A stretch of 64,000 nucleotides of DNA from Flavobacterium sp. CS20 (GCF_018080005.1 NZ_CP073015.1:620001-684000); one strand, 5' to 3'. Shown: positions 18,799-30,147, counted from the stretch's first letter. Made by a program: numbers and translations. Notes: generated by a model not told the origin, from the sequence alone.

Positions 18799-21477
18799 AT
18801 GAAAACTTTAACTTGTGTCTTATTACTATCATTCTCATTTAGTTTTTGTCAGAATTTTCCTGGTGGATTACCAAATTCAGAGATTTGGATTATAGGTAAT
18901 CATGCAAATGTTGAAGAGCCAATTAATTTATCGGTTGATTCTAATATTAGAGTTTCGAATTGCGGCCAATCTGAAACTGATTATTTTAATTTCAACGAGT
19001 GTTTTTATAGTGCTGAAGGAATTTGTCTTAAATTCAACACAAAGCATGAGTACTCAAAAGGTAAAACTTATTTCTTTGTCGGAGAGCCAGATATTAAGAA
19101 AGAAACAAACCTTTCCCAATTACATACAATATGGTCTGAGTTTATTCCTAATACTATAACTTCAAAAGTTATAAGAAATAGAACAGGTATAGCTATGAAC
19201 AACTCTCTGCAAGGGGATTTGTTTAGCTCTTATAGCAACGAACCGTCTTACATTAGTTATTATCATTGGAATAACTATCGACTAAATAAAATTCACAAGA
19301 CATATGGGTTTATAGGTGAAACAGAATATAATGTTGGCAAAACTTTCTCATTTTCTGATCAAAATAATAATATAGGGGCTGAAAATTTTGTAGGTTATTT
19401 TACTGAATTCATATCATTTCCATTTGAATTAGATGCTAATGAGAAAAATCGAGTTGAATCATATTTAGCATTGAAGTATGGACTTACATTGGACTCTGAT
19501 TATAAAAGTTCTACTAATGTAAAGTTTTGGAATATTAACAGTGCTTTTAGTAATAACATATTCGGTATTGGAAAAGATGATAAAAGTGGTTTATATCAAT
19601 TAATTGCTGAAAGTAGAAACGAACAAGATTTGTTAGTTGCATCTGTTGGTCCTTATGCTGAAAACAACATTATTAAACAGCAGGAATTAGAATTAACTAT
19701 TTCTGATAATCATTTTATTTTATTTGGCGATAATAATGGAAACCTTAGTTTAAATGAACCTAATGAAATGTCCGTATCAACCCTAGGAAGAAAATGGTTA
19801 AGTCAAAATACAGATGAAGAATCTAAAGAATATCCAATTAATTTAAGATTTAAAGTAACTAATGAAATTCAAAATATTTTAAGTGAAACAGATCTAAAAT
19901 TATGGTTTCTGAGAGATCCATTCGTAAATAATACTGAGATTTCTGATTTTCAAAGTGAATTTGTTGAATTTACTAAAATTGATGATATTCAAGAAGGTTA
20001 TGCAACCGTAGAAGAGATATTTTTTGATATTGATGAAAATAAATTTGATCAGTATACCCTCGCCATTGGACCAGAAATGATTGTTCAAGTAAAATTTCAT
20101 AGAACAGAATGTAGTAAATATAATATATCTCGAAACGTTGATATTGAAATTACAGGTGGTACACCTAAGTATTCTATCAAAGTTGAGTCTGAAAATGGAT
20201 ATTCTTTTCAAACTATAACTGAAAATACAGTAGTGACACTTGAAGATCTTAGCGAAGGTGTTTACATCATATATGTAGAGGATTCGAATGGCCTTTTTGT
20301 TAAAAGGGAGTTTGAAGTTATAATTTATGATATGTTTTTGGATCTTGGACCCGACCAAAATCTAAGTATAAACCAGCAAGAAATTAATCTTTTTGCAGGA
20401 GAAGGTATTGAAGATCCTGATGCAACGTATGAATGGTATTTTAATGGAGAGTTGTTAGAACACACAGATCCATTATTAGTGGTCAATGCGCCAGGTGACT
20501 ATGAGGTGATTGTTACTGCTGGTGACAGATCTTGTTCTATATCTGATAGAATTACAATCACTAATATATTATCAGGATCTATAGATTATTCTCTAGAATG
20601 TGATGACGATGAGGCGAACTTTAATGTTAATATATTTGGAGGAATACCAAATTATAACATTCAAGTATTTGATTTGAATAATAATCAAATCGGCTATACT
20701 CTAGTTGCTAACAATGATTTTAATAGTGTAAATTTAACACTTCCATACGGTTCATATACTATAGAAATTACGGATAATTTAGATGAAACTATAAGCTTAA
20801 ATGCTGATTTTACAGACCCATGGGAAGGTGTAGATATAAACTTACACGATCAGCTTTTATCTTCGGGCTGTTATTTATTAGTCAATAATGGAACAGAAAG
20901 TTATTATGTGCTTAATAATAATTTTAATGATGGGTGTGTACCTATTACTATTGACGCATCTTTGAATGTATCAGTCAATAGCAACATTAGTTATGAGTGG
21001 TTTACACAATGTGATGATGGTCAATTAACTAGCATACTTGTGTCTCCTATTATTGTTTTTGAAGGACAAGTTGATGTTAATAATATAGATTGTTCAATTC
21101 CTGGTTTAGAAAAATATGTTCTTGTCGCAACTGATCAGGATAACGGTTGTATCTATTCAGAAAGTTTTTTAACTAAAAGCTTATATCCAACAATAAGTGC
21201 TGATAGACCTGAGAATGGTACAAATTTCAACATTACCACCAAAACCTATCCTAATCCAAGTGATTTGCAAAAAAACGCTAGTCACGAAGTGACGATGAAC
21301 GAAGTCAAAGATGTGGAGATTAAAGTCTTTGATATTTTAGGAAGACAGGTCTTTGAAAAGAAATTATCGAATGAAAGTCAATACACTATCCCTTTAGAAA
21401 TTAATGCAACAGGTGTTTATTTTATAATAACTACAACCAGTGAAAAGATACTAACCGACCGTTTAATCATCAAATAA
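18799..21477 (+). CDS. Secreted protein with T9SS C-terminal sorting domain
   Basis: 892 aa from ATG 18799 (a longer frame from 18739 would precede the promoter box). Residues 1-~18 are a Sec signal peptide ending before QNFPGG. The N-terminal ~200 residues resemble flavobacterial lectin-like surface proteins (KYGLTLDSDYKSS, FGIGKDDKSGLYQ). The middle carries Ig/PKD-like beta repeats. The last ~80 residues are a type A T9SS sorting domain: TYPNPSD, VKVFDILGRQVFEK-like segment, GVYFIITTT, LTDRLIIK. The protein should be exported across the outer membrane and anchored or released. Function unknown; adjacency to the RHS toxin suggests a shared transcript. Confidence 0.85.
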   Translation: MKTLTCVLLLSFSFSFCQNFPGGLPNSEIWIIGNHANVEEPINLSVDSNIRVSNCGQSETDYFNFNECFYSAEGICLKFNTKHEYSKGKTYFFVGEPDIKKETNLSQLHTIWSEFIPNTITSKVIRNRTGIAMNNSLQGDLFSSYSNEPSYISYYHWNNYRLNKIHKTYGFIGETEYNVGKTFSFSDQNNNIGAENFVGYFTEFISFPFELDANEKNRVESYLALKYGLTLDSDYKSSTNVKFWNINSAFSNNIFGIGKDDKSGLYQLIAESRNEQDLLVASVGPYAENNIIKQQELELTISDNHFILFGDNNGNLSLNEPNEMSVSTLGRKWLSQNTDEESKEYPINLRFKVTNEIQNILSETDLKLWFLRDPFVNNTEISDFQSEFVEFTKIDDIQEGYATVEEIFFDIDENKFDQYTLAIGPEMIVQVKFHRTECSKYNISRNVDIEITGGTPKYSIKVESENGYSFQTITENTVVTLEDLSEGVYIIYVEDSNGLFVKREFEVIIYDMFLDLGPDQNLSINQQEINLFAGEGIEDPDATYEWYFNGELLEHTDPLLVVNAPGDYEVIVTAGDRSCSISDRITITNILSGSIDYSLECDDDEANFNVNIFGGIPNYNIQVFDLNNNQIGYTLVANNDFNSVNLTLPYGSYTIEITDNLDETISLNADFTDPWEGVDINLHDQLLSSGCYLLVNNGTESYYVLNNNFNDGCVPITIDASLNVSVNSNISYEWFTQCDDGQLTSILVSPIIVFEGQVDVNNIDCSIPGLEKYVLVATDQDNGCIYSESFLTKSLYPTISADRPENGTNFNITTKTYPNPSDLQKNASHEVTMNEVKDVEIKVFDILGRQVFEKKLSNESQYTIPLEINATGVYFIITTTSEKILTDRLIIK

Positions 21478-21489
21478 TACCCCAGTTTT

Positions 21490-24400
21490 ATGCTTCTATT
21501 TAAATCTATCAGAAAAAGTAGTATATTCAGTACTGCAATTGCAAGTATTTTATGTAATGTCATGGTTTTTGGACAGCCAATTCAACAAATGTCTCAAAAT
21601 ACATCTTTACATAAGATTTTAAAATTTAAATTAAATTATCTTAGCCCTAGTTCTTCCAATGGATCAACTTATGTCGAGCCTAGTAATCCTACCGAGTCGA
21701 ATATTTTTTATGCGGATGAACAATTTGGGCTTATAGGAGTTTTTGACGATCATAAAAGTGAGAAAATTAAAGATAATTTTTTTACGGTTCACATACCAAA
21801 TGAATATAACTTAAAGAACTATGATATAACCTTGTCATACGAGCTTTTTGGTTTAGAAGATGCTTCACAAACCACAAAAAGCATAAATCACAATAAAAGT
21901 TACGGAGGGTCTTTTATTTCTATAAAAGAAGAATGGAAGCATGTAAGTGAGCAAATACCTAATCATTTGATAAATTCAGGTAAAAACACAATTTTTTTTA
22001 ACAGAAGAGAAAATAAAGATTATGGTTATAAAATAAAGAATCTACGTGTTAAGCTTACACCAGTTAAGTCTAAAGCACCAATCAAAAAATTAAATAGTTT
22101 TATTTACGGCAATAAGCTTTATTTGAATGGAATTGTTGATCACGATAAAGTAAAGTCTATACAATATAATGATGAAAATTTGAACTTGAATAATGGTGTT
22201 TTTAATAAAATCTTATCTCAAACTGATTTAGACAAAATTAAATTTAAAATCATTTTAAATGATAATACCCAAGCGCTAGTTAAAAAAAAATTAACACCTA
22301 TTAACTTTAGCGAATATTTGTATTTCCCTAGAATTGATTCTGCTGTAGAGCATGAGGAATTAAGTCAGGAAAGTTCTTTTCTCAAAACATATGATAATGG
22401 TCACATACAAATTTTGAATATCGAAGGGCTTTTGTTTAGAGATAGTAAACCAACCCATACCTCTATAACAAATGTCACATACAAATATGCTTCATACCGA
22501 TTAAATAAATCTCTGGATAGTACAAATCAGTCAATGCTGTATCTTAAATATGATAGTGATAAAATGCCTGTGGGCTATAGTCCAAAAGATATCCAAACAT
22601 TTTATTTTAGTAATAAGAAAAAAGAATGGATTAGTCTTGAAAAAGATAGTATTGATTATAAAAATGAATTAATTATTACTAAAGTTAATGAAAAAACAGA
22701 TTATATCAATGGCATAATTAAGCGACCTCAATCTCCTGAAATAGGAAATTATACTCCAACATTATTGACAGACCTCGAATATGCAGACCCAGCATCAGGT
22801 GTAGTTTCAATTTCACCACCTCAACCTAATAATATGGGTGTTGCTTCTACATCTTTTCCTTTAAAACTGCCATCAGGTAGAAATGGAATGCAACCCAATT
22901 TATCTGTCAATTATAATAGTGAAGCATCTAATAGTTGGATGGGTTTAGGGTGGAACCTTCAAGTACCCAGTATAAGTTTAAATACCAAATGGGGGACACC
23001 TGTCTTTGATTCAAATAAAGAAACCGAGCTTTATACATTTTCTGGAAGTGAATTGTTATTAAAAAATAATGGCGAATATACCCAACCGCACAGATCTAAT
23101 GTTGACATCAACAGGCAAACTGATAGAGTTTTTTATCACAGGGCTGAAGGCAGTTATAGCAAAATAGTGAGACATGGAAGTAATCCAGGTAACTATTGGT
23201 GGGAAGTAGTAAATAAAAGAGGCACTACAAGCTATTATGGAGGAGACAATAGTGGCATAAATGAAACTTATGTTCTTAGAAACCTTAATGGTAATATTAC
23301 TCACTGGTCATTGCTCAAAACCATTGACGTATTTGGAAATAGGATTGAATATTTTTATGATAAAAATGAGAATATTGATTTGAATAACACTATTTCAGAT
23401 AGTGGAAATATTAAAGCAACTTCTTGTTATTTGGAAAGTATTGAATATACTTTGAATGACGATAATACTAACTTGGATTATTATAAGGTTGAGTTTATAA
23501 GAAATAATTACAACCTTTCTGGTTTATCTGATCTTGACAGAAAAGATAAAATTTTGAACGCTAGAACTGGAACGTTAAGAATTACTGATGACTTATTAAC
23601 TGAAATAAACATTACTTATCATAAAAATAGTGAAATTCAAAACGTGAGATCATATCAATTTGAATACACTGAATCCGTATTTAATAAAACCCTTTTAGAA
23701 TCAATTGCAGAATATGACGCAAGTGGTGATTTGTTTTATAAAAATGAAATGGAATATTTTGAAGATTTCAATTCTAGTATAATAGATAACTCTACTGTAA
23801 ATATGACTTCAAATATCACACCAACTATTGTAGATTCTAATCTTTTTAGCATGTTTAATTCAGATTATTTGTCAACAATTAATACGAGTGAATCCAATGG
23901 ATATAGCGGTGGTTTAAGAGGAGGAATTGGTATAGGTTTAAACCCATCAAGTAATGTTAATACTTTTGACCTAAAGGGTAATTATAGCAGAAATAACAGT
24001 AAAACTATCAATGATTTAATAGACGTTAATAGTGACGGTTTGCCAGATATCGTTTTCAAACAAAATGGAAATATTAAGTATGTTTTAAACAATTTAGGGA
24101 GTAACAATACTCCAAACTTTTCTGATAATATCTTCGATTTTGGGATAAGTAATTTAAAGGAATCAAAATCAAACACTATTTCTGGTGGTGGAAATGCAAC
24201 CATAGGGATACCAGGAGTTGCTTCAATATCAGCTGGTAAAAGCTGGAGTAAAACTAATTCAACCACAGATGGTTATTTTATCGATTATAATGGTGACGGT
24301 TTTGTCGATTATATTAATAATAGCAGAGTGTATTTTAATGTAACAGAAAACGATGTAATAGAAGATCGAGACCTAAACTTCAATATCAACCAAACCGAAA

Positions 24401-25740
24401 ACATAATCAACTCAGATGCCTTTAGTCCTGGTGACAATATGTTTGAAGGTATAAGTTTTGATACGTTAGATCAACTGCGAGATCAATATAATCAATACGA
24501 CCATGTCAGTGCATGGGTTGCACCTTATAATGGTACCATTCAGGTTATTGGGAATGCCACCTTAGACAATTCAACCCCACATTATAGCAATGGAGACTCT
24601 GATTTAAATAGATTTGATTTAGCTATTGAATATTACGATTCTAACCTCAATACGGGCACTGGAAATCCAGTAGAGCTTAACTCAAAACAATTGAGCCAAA
24701 ATAATTCTTCTGCAAGCATGAACTTATCCGGCATACCAGTAAATTCTGGCGATATATTATTTTTCAGAATTCACAATCATGATTATGGTAATGGTGGAAA
24801 AATAGAGTGGAATCCTCAAATTAACTATGTTTTCAATACGAATAACCCTTCTGAAATCAATACCTTTAAAAACAATCCATCACCGCTTACTACGTCAATT
24901 TTAAGCCTTAATGACGAAAACAACAAGTCATTAGCCAATTATAATATGGCACAAGATTTTATGCTCAATAATGGAAATCCCTGGACTTTAGATGATTTTG
25001 ACAATAATTATACCATAGATTTAAATCTTAGTGCTATCAATATTCCTAATGTATTGACGGACGATATTACCTTTAATGTGATTGAAACTGCCATAGAAAA
25101 AGTAGCAGGTTTAGATCAAAATGACGAGCCTTTAGAACCAATAATAAATGTAGATACTTATGAAGTAAAATATAACATTGAAACAGAAAGTTTTATTCCT
25201 AGTAATAGTTTAATTAGCCTTCCTTTAGGCTCGCAAGACGATGATTTTAGTTATAGTTATAATTTTACAGTAAGTAGTGATTCTAATGTTGACTGGAAAA
25301 ATATTATTTGGCAACCGACAATCACCGATAACGATACATCTACTTCTGATATTAATCCTGCAATCACGTTTGAAACTTATGACAACGTTTTATCAGCCAA
25401 TAAACATTGGGTAAATATATCTAACAAGATACCTGAACCTATTATTGATGATGATCAATTTAATGACGACCAAACTGAGTTTTTATCCGTAGGTTTAGAT
25501 AATTTTAGTTTTCATCAGCTAGATGGTATCCCTAATGATGAGTTCCCTATTGAAGTCAATTTTGTGATTAAAGAGCAGTATATTGAACCTTCAACAGGTG
25601 ATATAATCAGTAAAGTCCCATTTAAAAAAAATTTACTGATATTTAAGTTTGTTGATGATGGAGGAATATTTGGGAGCGATGAAATTTTTTATAAAGTTTC
25701 AGATGCAAATATTGAACCAGAATCCTGTATTGCCAAGTGA
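21490..25740 (+). CDS. RHS toxin segment 1: signal, SpvB, FG-GAP
   Basis: 1416 aa. Residues 1-~29 form a signal peptide (FSTAIASILCNVMVFGQ). The SpvB/TcaC N-terminal domain starts near residue 427 with PASGVVSISPPQPNNMGVAS and continues through LPSGRNGMQPNLSVNYNSE and WMGLGWNLQVPSISL. FG-GAP/VCBS calcium-type repeats follow: DVNSDGLPDIVF (~843) and DYNGDGFVDYI (~930). The frame ends by a one-base shift: the other frame continues as LPSDFLELEDV. It lies 12 bp after the T9SS protein stop, so it is likely in the same operon. SpvB here is the Tc-toxin TcB-like beta-propeller part, not the ADP-ribosyltransferase. Confidence 0.9.
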   Translation: MLLFKSIRKSSIFSTAIASILCNVMVFGQPIQQMSQNTSLHKILKFKLNYLSPSSSNGSTYVEPSNPTESNIFYADEQFGLIGVFDDHKSEKIKDNFFTVHIPNEYNLKNYDITLSYELFGLEDASQTTKSINHNKSYGGSFISIKEEWKHVSEQIPNHLINSGKNTIFFNRRENKDYGYKIKNLRVKLTPVKSKAPIKKLNSFIYGNKLYLNGIVDHDKVKSIQYNDENLNLNNGVFNKILSQTDLDKIKFKIILNDNTQALVKKKLTPINFSEYLYFPRIDSAVEHEELSQESSFLKTYDNGHIQILNIEGLLFRDSKPTHTSITNVTYKYASYRLNKSLDSTNQSMLYLKYDSDKMPVGYSPKDIQTFYFSNKKKEWISLEKDSIDYKNELIITKVNEKTDYINGIIKRPQSPEIGNYTPTLLTDLEYADPASGVVSISPPQPNNMGVASTSFPLKLPSGRNGMQPNLSVNYNSEASNSWMGLGWNLQVPSISLNTKWGTPVFDSNKETELYTFSGSELLLKNNGEYTQPHRSNVDINRQTDRVFYHRAEGSYSKIVRHGSNPGNYWWEVVNKRGTTSYYGGDNSGINETYVLRNLNGNITHWSLLKTIDVFGNRIEYFYDKNENIDLNNTISDSGNIKATSCYLESIEYTLNDDNTNLDYYKVEFIRNNYNLSGLSDLDRKDKILNARTGTLRITDDLLTEINITYHKNSEIQNVRSYQFEYTESVFNKTLLESIAEYDASGDLFYKNEMEYFEDFNSSIIDNSTVNMTSNITPTIVDSNLFSMFNSDYLSTINTSESNGYSGGLRGGIGIGLNPSSNVNTFDLKGNYSRNNSKTINDLIDVNSDGLPDIVFKQNGNIKYVLNNLGSNNTPNFSDNIFDFGISNLKESKSNTISGGGNATIGIPGVASISAGKSWSKTNSTTDGYFIDYNGDGFVDYINNSRVYFNVTENDVIEDRDLNFNINQTENIINSDAFSPGDNMFEGISFDTLDQLRDQYNQYDHVSAWVAPYNGTIQVIGNATLDNSTPHYSNGDSDLNRFDLAIEYYDSNLNTGTGNPVELNSKQLSQNNSSASMNLSGIPVNSGDILFFRIHNHDYGNGGKIEWNPQINYVFNTNNPSEINTFKNNPSPLTTSILSLNDENNKSLANYNMAQDFMLNNGNPWTLDDFDNNYTIDLNLSAINIPNVLTDDITFNVIETAIEKVAGLDQNDEPLEPIINVDTYEVKYNIETESFIPSNSLISLPLGSQDDDFSYSYNFTVSSDSNVDWKNIIWQPTITDNDTSTSDINPAITFETYDNVLSANKHWVNISNKIPEPIIDDDQFNDDQTEFLSVGLDNFSFHQLDGIPNDEFPIEVNFVIKEQYIEPSTGDIISKVPFKKNLLIFKFVDDGGIFGSDEIFYKVSDANIEPESCIAK

Positions 25741-25948
25741 TTTCTTGGAATTAGAAGATGTCCAGCATATTTTCACCAAAGAAGATGTAGCTGATCTTCA
25801 AAGCCAAAATGCCAAAATTTATGCCGCACTTTATACAAATACCAATAATTTTAAAAGTGTTAATGATCATTATGAATTCTCTATACAATTTAAGTTAAAT
25901 GAAGACCTAGAAAATTCTCCTACCGGAGATTTTGATGACCCTAACTAG
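25721..25948 (+). pseudogene. RHS toxin segment 2, between frameshift and TAG
   Basis: This frame resumes with LPSDFLELEDVQHIFTKEDV and runs to an in-frame TAG at 25946-25948. After the TAG the same frame continues with SALKFAEPPIFSKNPNFQG and joins segment 3, so the stop is a single codon change within an otherwise open gene. Confidence 0.75.
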
Positions 25949-26053
25949 AGTGCTTTAAAATTTGCTGAACCTCCTATCTTCAGTAAAAACCCAAACTTTC
26001 AAGGCTTTACTTATAAAGGATGGGGGCAATTCTTATACAATGGAGGTTTACAT

Positions 26054-28021
26054 ATGCCAAGGCATGAAGATGGAGAAAACATGGGTGAATATATTGATTC
26101 TGCCACACCTACAGATTATGGTGATTTATTAATTGACGTTGATGAGCTTATTACAGACACAGATGATGACCTTGACCCTGACCCTGATCAACCAACTTTT
26201 GAAAAAATAAGATATACAATTTATAGCAATAATGGTCAATACTATTATAATCAAGATATGTATTTAGACACAGCTGATGATAATGTAATTAGTGCAAAAT
26301 ATGAATTGAACCAAAATGACATACCGGTTTTTTATGTCGGTCGTTTTGGAGAAAGCAATATTTATAATCAATACATTGACCCCAACAATTTTGGTAATAC
26401 CGATGATAGCTTTGTTGGTTTTAAAATTAGATCCAGGTCCAAAGGGAAAACAAATTCTGGTGGACTAGATGTAGGAATTTATGATGCAGGTGTAAATGGG
26501 TCGAAAAGTGAAGCTAGAACAGAAGTATTATCAGAATATATTGATTTAAACGGAGATAGGTATCCAGATTTTGTGACCAAAACTAAGATTCAGTTCAGTT
26601 CAATGAAAGGTGGGTTAAGTAATAATATTAAAACCCAAGAAAACATATCTGAGTTAAATTCAAATTTTTTTAGAGGCTCTAGCAATAAAGATCAATTTCA
26701 TGGAGCATCAATATCTTCTTCTACCTTTACATCAAACAATCAAGGTAGTAGCAATATAGATAACCCTAATATTCCTAATATAGAAGCCAGTTTTGGACTT
26801 ACAGAAGGTTACACAGAATCTATACAACAATGGCTAGATATTAATGGTGATGGGTTAACAGATAGAGTTGAAATCATACCTCAAACTGATGCAGTTATTG
26901 ATCAAACAACTACAAGCATAGAAGTACAGCTAAATACAGAGTACGGTTTTTCAAAAAAAATAAATTGGGCAGATCAACTCTCTTCCATACCTACTACACC
27001 TTACATTAGTGAAAGAGAAAGTGATAATTCTGGGATAGGCGACGGTTTTAATACCTCTCAAACAACATCATTTTCATTCGGAATAGGTGGAAGCGTAAAT
27101 ACTTCGACAAGTAGAATCAAGTTGGTTGATGTAAATGGAGATGCTCTTCCTGACCTGTTACTTGACAATGGTACATACTACATAAATAATGGAACAAATT
27201 TTGATGCAAATCCTAAAAGTTTTTATAACGATGCCACTGATGTCAACAAATCCTCTAGTCTTACACTTAATGGTTCATATACATCAGGAACAGCATTTTG
27301 GGTGGTTTGGATCCCTGTAAAAGTGACAGGAACAGTTTTGGCTACTACATCAATAAGCAAGAATCATATAGCTGTTTCTCTAAGGGATATCAATGGTGAT
27401 GGCTATGTTGATGTTATTCATGATACGAGTTCAGGTATGAATTTAAATGTAAACTTGAGTAAAATTAAAAAAACACATTTGCTCAAAAAAGTGACAACAC
27501 CATTTGGTGGTAGTTGGGAAGTAAGCTATGCCAGAGCTGGTAATACCTCATCTTTACCTCAAAATAAATGGGTATTGGATGAAGTAACAACATTTGATGG
27601 CTATCCTGGTGATAATGATTTATCAGTAGATGAAACTAAACAAACATTTGAATATTCAAATCCCTTTTATGATAGGCATGAAAGAGAGTTTTATGGTTTT
27701 GAAATCTTAAGAATAAATAGCTTTATCAAAGAAAATCAAAGTGATCAGTGGACTTTATACAACTATACCTTAAAAAAAATACATAATGATAATTTCTATT
27801 TAAAAGGAAAAATAAACGATGTGTCTTCTTTTACAAGCCAAGATCAACCTTTATCTCAAACGCAGTATTTTTATAAGGCTTTTGATCATAACACTTCTAC
27901 TGATGGCTCCTCAAGCACGCCAACATTAAATACCGACCCCAATGACAATTTAGATTTGTCATTGTCAAACCAAGAAAAGTACTCAGGATTTTTGTGGCTT
28001 TATCTAAAAGAATATCCTTGA
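26054..28021 (+). CDS. RHS toxin segment 3: VCBS repeats, TcdB middle region
   Basis: 655 aa from ATG 26054, but the frame is open from 25949 and the ATG need not be a true start (a GGAGG lies 8 bp before it). It has four more FG-GAP/VCBS motifs: DLNGDRYPDFV, DINGDGLTDRV, DVNGDALPDLL and DINGDGYVDVI. LLKKVTTPFGGSWEVSYARA and HEREFYGFEIL then mark the TcdB-type middle region. It ends at a shift in a T-run: adding one T near 27990 would give SGFFVALSKR and join segment 4. Confidence 0.88.
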   Translation: MPRHEDGENMGEYIDSATPTDYGDLLIDVDELITDTDDDLDPDPDQPTFEKIRYTIYSNNGQYYYNQDMYLDTADDNVISAKYELNQNDIPVFYVGRFGESNIYNQYIDPNNFGNTDDSFVGFKIRSRSKGKTNSGGLDVGIYDAGVNGSKSEARTEVLSEYIDLNGDRYPDFVTKTKIQFSSMKGGLSNNIKTQENISELNSNFFRGSSNKDQFHGASISSSTFTSNNQGSSNIDNPNIPNIEASFGLTEGYTESIQQWLDINGDGLTDRVEIIPQTDAVIDQTTTSIEVQLNTEYGFSKKINWADQLSSIPTTPYISERESDNSGIGDGFNTSQTTSFSFGIGGSVNTSTSRIKLVDVNGDALPDLLLDNGTYYINNGTNFDANPKSFYNDATDVNKSSSLTLNGSYTSGTAFWVVWIPVKVTGTVLATTSISKNHIAVSLRDINGDGYVDVIHDTSSGMNLNVNLSKIKKTHLLKKVTTPFGGSWEVSYARAGNTSSLPQNKWVLDEVTTFDGYPGDNDLSVDETKQTFEYSNPFYDRHEREFYGFEILRINSFIKENQSDQWTLYNYTLKKIHNDNFYLKGKINDVSSFTSQDQPLSQTQYFYKAFDHNTSTDGSSSTPTLNTDPNDNLDLSLSNQEKYSGFLWLYLKEYP

Positions 28022-30147
28022 CTTTTGAAGAAGGTAGTAGTCTATCTTTGATTGAACGCTTCGAAGAATATGATCAATTTGGTAATCTTACAAGCTATAC
28101 CAATTTCGGAAATGGCTCAAGTAATGATGCATATAGAACCGAAATAGAATATGAAAACCCAAACTTTTTCAGCTCAATCAATAACCCATTCTTAGGTTTT
28201 CCCAAAAAAATTCAAGTATTTCAAAATTCAGACAATACACTTTTAAGAGAAAGAATAGCCAATTACTATTCAAATGGTAATCTCGCAGAAATTACAACAA
28301 AACTTAATTCTAGTGAAACAACAAATATAATTTTCAATTATAACACTTATACTATGTTGACCAGCATTGTAGAGCCTGATAATACAGCAGAAAATAATGC
28401 TTCATTGGGCTTTACAAAATCTATTGAATATGATGAAAGTGTAAAGACTTATCCAACTACAATTACAAATTCTTATGGCTATCAGTCATCTACAGAATAT
28501 GATTTTAGGTTTGGAATACCTTTCCATACTACTGATATTAATAATAAGGAAATGAAATTGAGATATGATGATAGAGGCAGAATTGTTGAATACACATATT
28601 TTAACGAAGTAGAAAATCCTCAAAATATTCAAAATCTTTGGACCATTCGCTACCAGCATATGAATGAATCTATCAATAACGATTCAAGCCAAACAATGAT
28701 AGACGTCGCTCATGCTTTTGAACCCACATCAAATGATGAAACACACTATGCTATAACTAGACATAAAGATACTCAAATTGATATCAACGGCGATTATGTT
28801 AATTTAAATAATGAGTTTTATACCATCAACATCATAGATGGCTTGGGAAATGCTATTCAACAAAAAAAGACCCTATATTCACAAAGCGACAGCAAGACTT
28901 CCTCTAGTTTAAAGTGGCTGGTTAGCGGTAGACAAAAAACAGATGCTTTAGGTAGGGTGCTTGAAGAATATTTACCCAATACCCAAAACTTTAATAGTAG
29001 TAATGATACAGACTTTTTCTCAAGTTCGGGAGATTTTTTAAGTAGCTGTCTTTACGATCATAAGAACAGAAAAGTCGAGGTCAGCCAAGTCGATGATAGT
29101 GGTAATAAAACAATGAGCTATTCAATAAACAATGGAAACCTTGTGAGTGAAGTAGTTAATGAAAAAAATCAAAAACTGGAAACTTTTACAGACGTTAGAC
29201 AACGTAAAACTAAAACCATTCAGGAAGGTTTAACAATTCAATATGAATATAACGCTATAAATGAACTCACCTCTATTGTCCATCATAATCAGACCAAGAC
29301 AAATTACTTATATGATTTAGCTGGAAGAAAAGTTGAAATTCAACAACCTGAACGCGGAGTTATAAGCATGAAATATGACAAGGCGAGCCGTTTGATTGAA
29401 AAACAAAATTCAAATCTGATGTTGGATTCTCAGCAAAAAATCAATTACACTTACCATTATAATCAGCTTTTATCAGTCGAATACCCAAAAAACAAAGAGA
29501 ATAACATCTATTATATTTATGGCTATCCTAATGAAAGTCTTGCCGATGAACTTAATGCGGTAGGTAGAATAATGATTCAAAAAGATGCCTCTGGTATGCA
29601 AATTCTAGGGTATGGCAATATTGGAGAACTTACACAGAGAACAAGAGCTGTAAATGTTGAAGGCGAAAGAACCTATTGGTTTGAGACTGAATGGATTTAT
29701 GATAGTTGGAATAGAGTACAAGAAATTGTTTACCCGGATGGGGAACGTATATTTTACAATTACAATCTTGCAGGAGATCTTCAAAGTGTATTGAGTGATT
29801 TACCTGTTACCATAGATAGTGGTAATCAAGATATTGTAAACAATATTACCTATACCGATTATAATGAGCGCAAAAGTATAACCTATGGTAATGGCACTAC
29901 GACGTCCTATACCTATGATAGTCAACGCAGAATGCATACCATAAAACATCTCTTTGGTACAGGAGCAAATATTCAAAATGAATACACTTATGATGACTTA
30001 AACAATATCAATAGCATATCAACGCTATCACCTGAGCAAGCACTTCCTAGCTCAACGACAAGTGATCTTATCGGACCTGTCAATTATAATTTTTCTTACG
30101 ATAATTTCAACCGACTTACCTCTGCATCCGGAAGTTATACAGGGTAA
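27994..30147 (+). CDS. RHS toxin segment 4: RHS/YD repeats
   Basis: 717 aa, almost entirely RHS/YD repeats: YDQFGNLTSYTNFG, YYSNGNLAEIT, LRYDDRGRIVEYTYF, YEYNAINELTSIVH, YLYDLAGRKVEI, MKYDKASRLIEKQ, YTYDSQRRMHTIKH, YTYDDLNNINSIS and FSYDNFNRLTSASGSY. These form the beta-strand wall of the cocoon that encloses the toxin. It ends in a TAA at 30145 that lies in frame with segment 5. The duplicate copy at ~38900 differs there by one G, so the ancestral reading (GGT AAA AAT GAT) was open. Confidence 0.9.
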   Translation: MALSKRISLTFEEGSSLSLIERFEEYDQFGNLTSYTNFGNGSSNDAYRTEIEYENPNFFSSINNPFLGFPKKIQVFQNSDNTLLRERIANYYSNGNLAEITTKLNSSETTNIIFNYNTYTMLTSIVEPDNTAENNASLGFTKSIEYDESVKTYPTTITNSYGYQSSTEYDFRFGIPFHTTDINNKEMKLRYDDRGRIVEYTYFNEVENPQNIQNLWTIRYQHMNESINNDSSQTMIDVAHAFEPTSNDETHYAITRHKDTQIDINGDYVNLNNEFYTINIIDGLGNAIQQKKTLYSQSDSKTSSSLKWLVSGRQKTDALGRVLEEYLPNTQNFNSSNDTDFFSSSGDFLSSCLYDHKNRKVEVSQVDDSGNKTMSYSINNGNLVSEVVNEKNQKLETFTDVRQRKTKTIQEGLTIQYEYNAINELTSIVHHNQTKTNYLYDLAGRKVEIQQPERGVISMKYDKASRLIEKQNSNLMLDSQQKINYTYHYNQLLSVEYPKNKENNIYYIYGYPNESLADELNAVGRIMIQKDASGMQILGYGNIGELTQRTRAVNVEGERTYWFETEWIYDSWNRVQEIVYPDGERIFYNYNLAGDLQSVLSDLPVTIDSGNQDIVNNITYTDYNERKSITYGNGTTTSYTYDSQRRMHTIKHLFGTGANIQNEYTYDDLNNINSISTLSPEQALPSSTTSDLIGPVNYNFSYDNFNRLTSASGSYTG

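Noticed and set aside
21490..25740. SpvB-type ADP-ribosyltransferase toxin
   Set aside because: Only the N-terminal SpvB/TcaC structural domain is present; no ADP-ribosyltransferase motif (such as R-S-ExE) was found.
26041..26054. GGAGG eight bases before ATG 26054 as a true translation start
   Set aside because: Bacteroidota rarely rely on strong Shine-Dalgarno sites, and the frame is open upstream to the TAG with matching toxin sequence. More likely an internal Met of one long gene.
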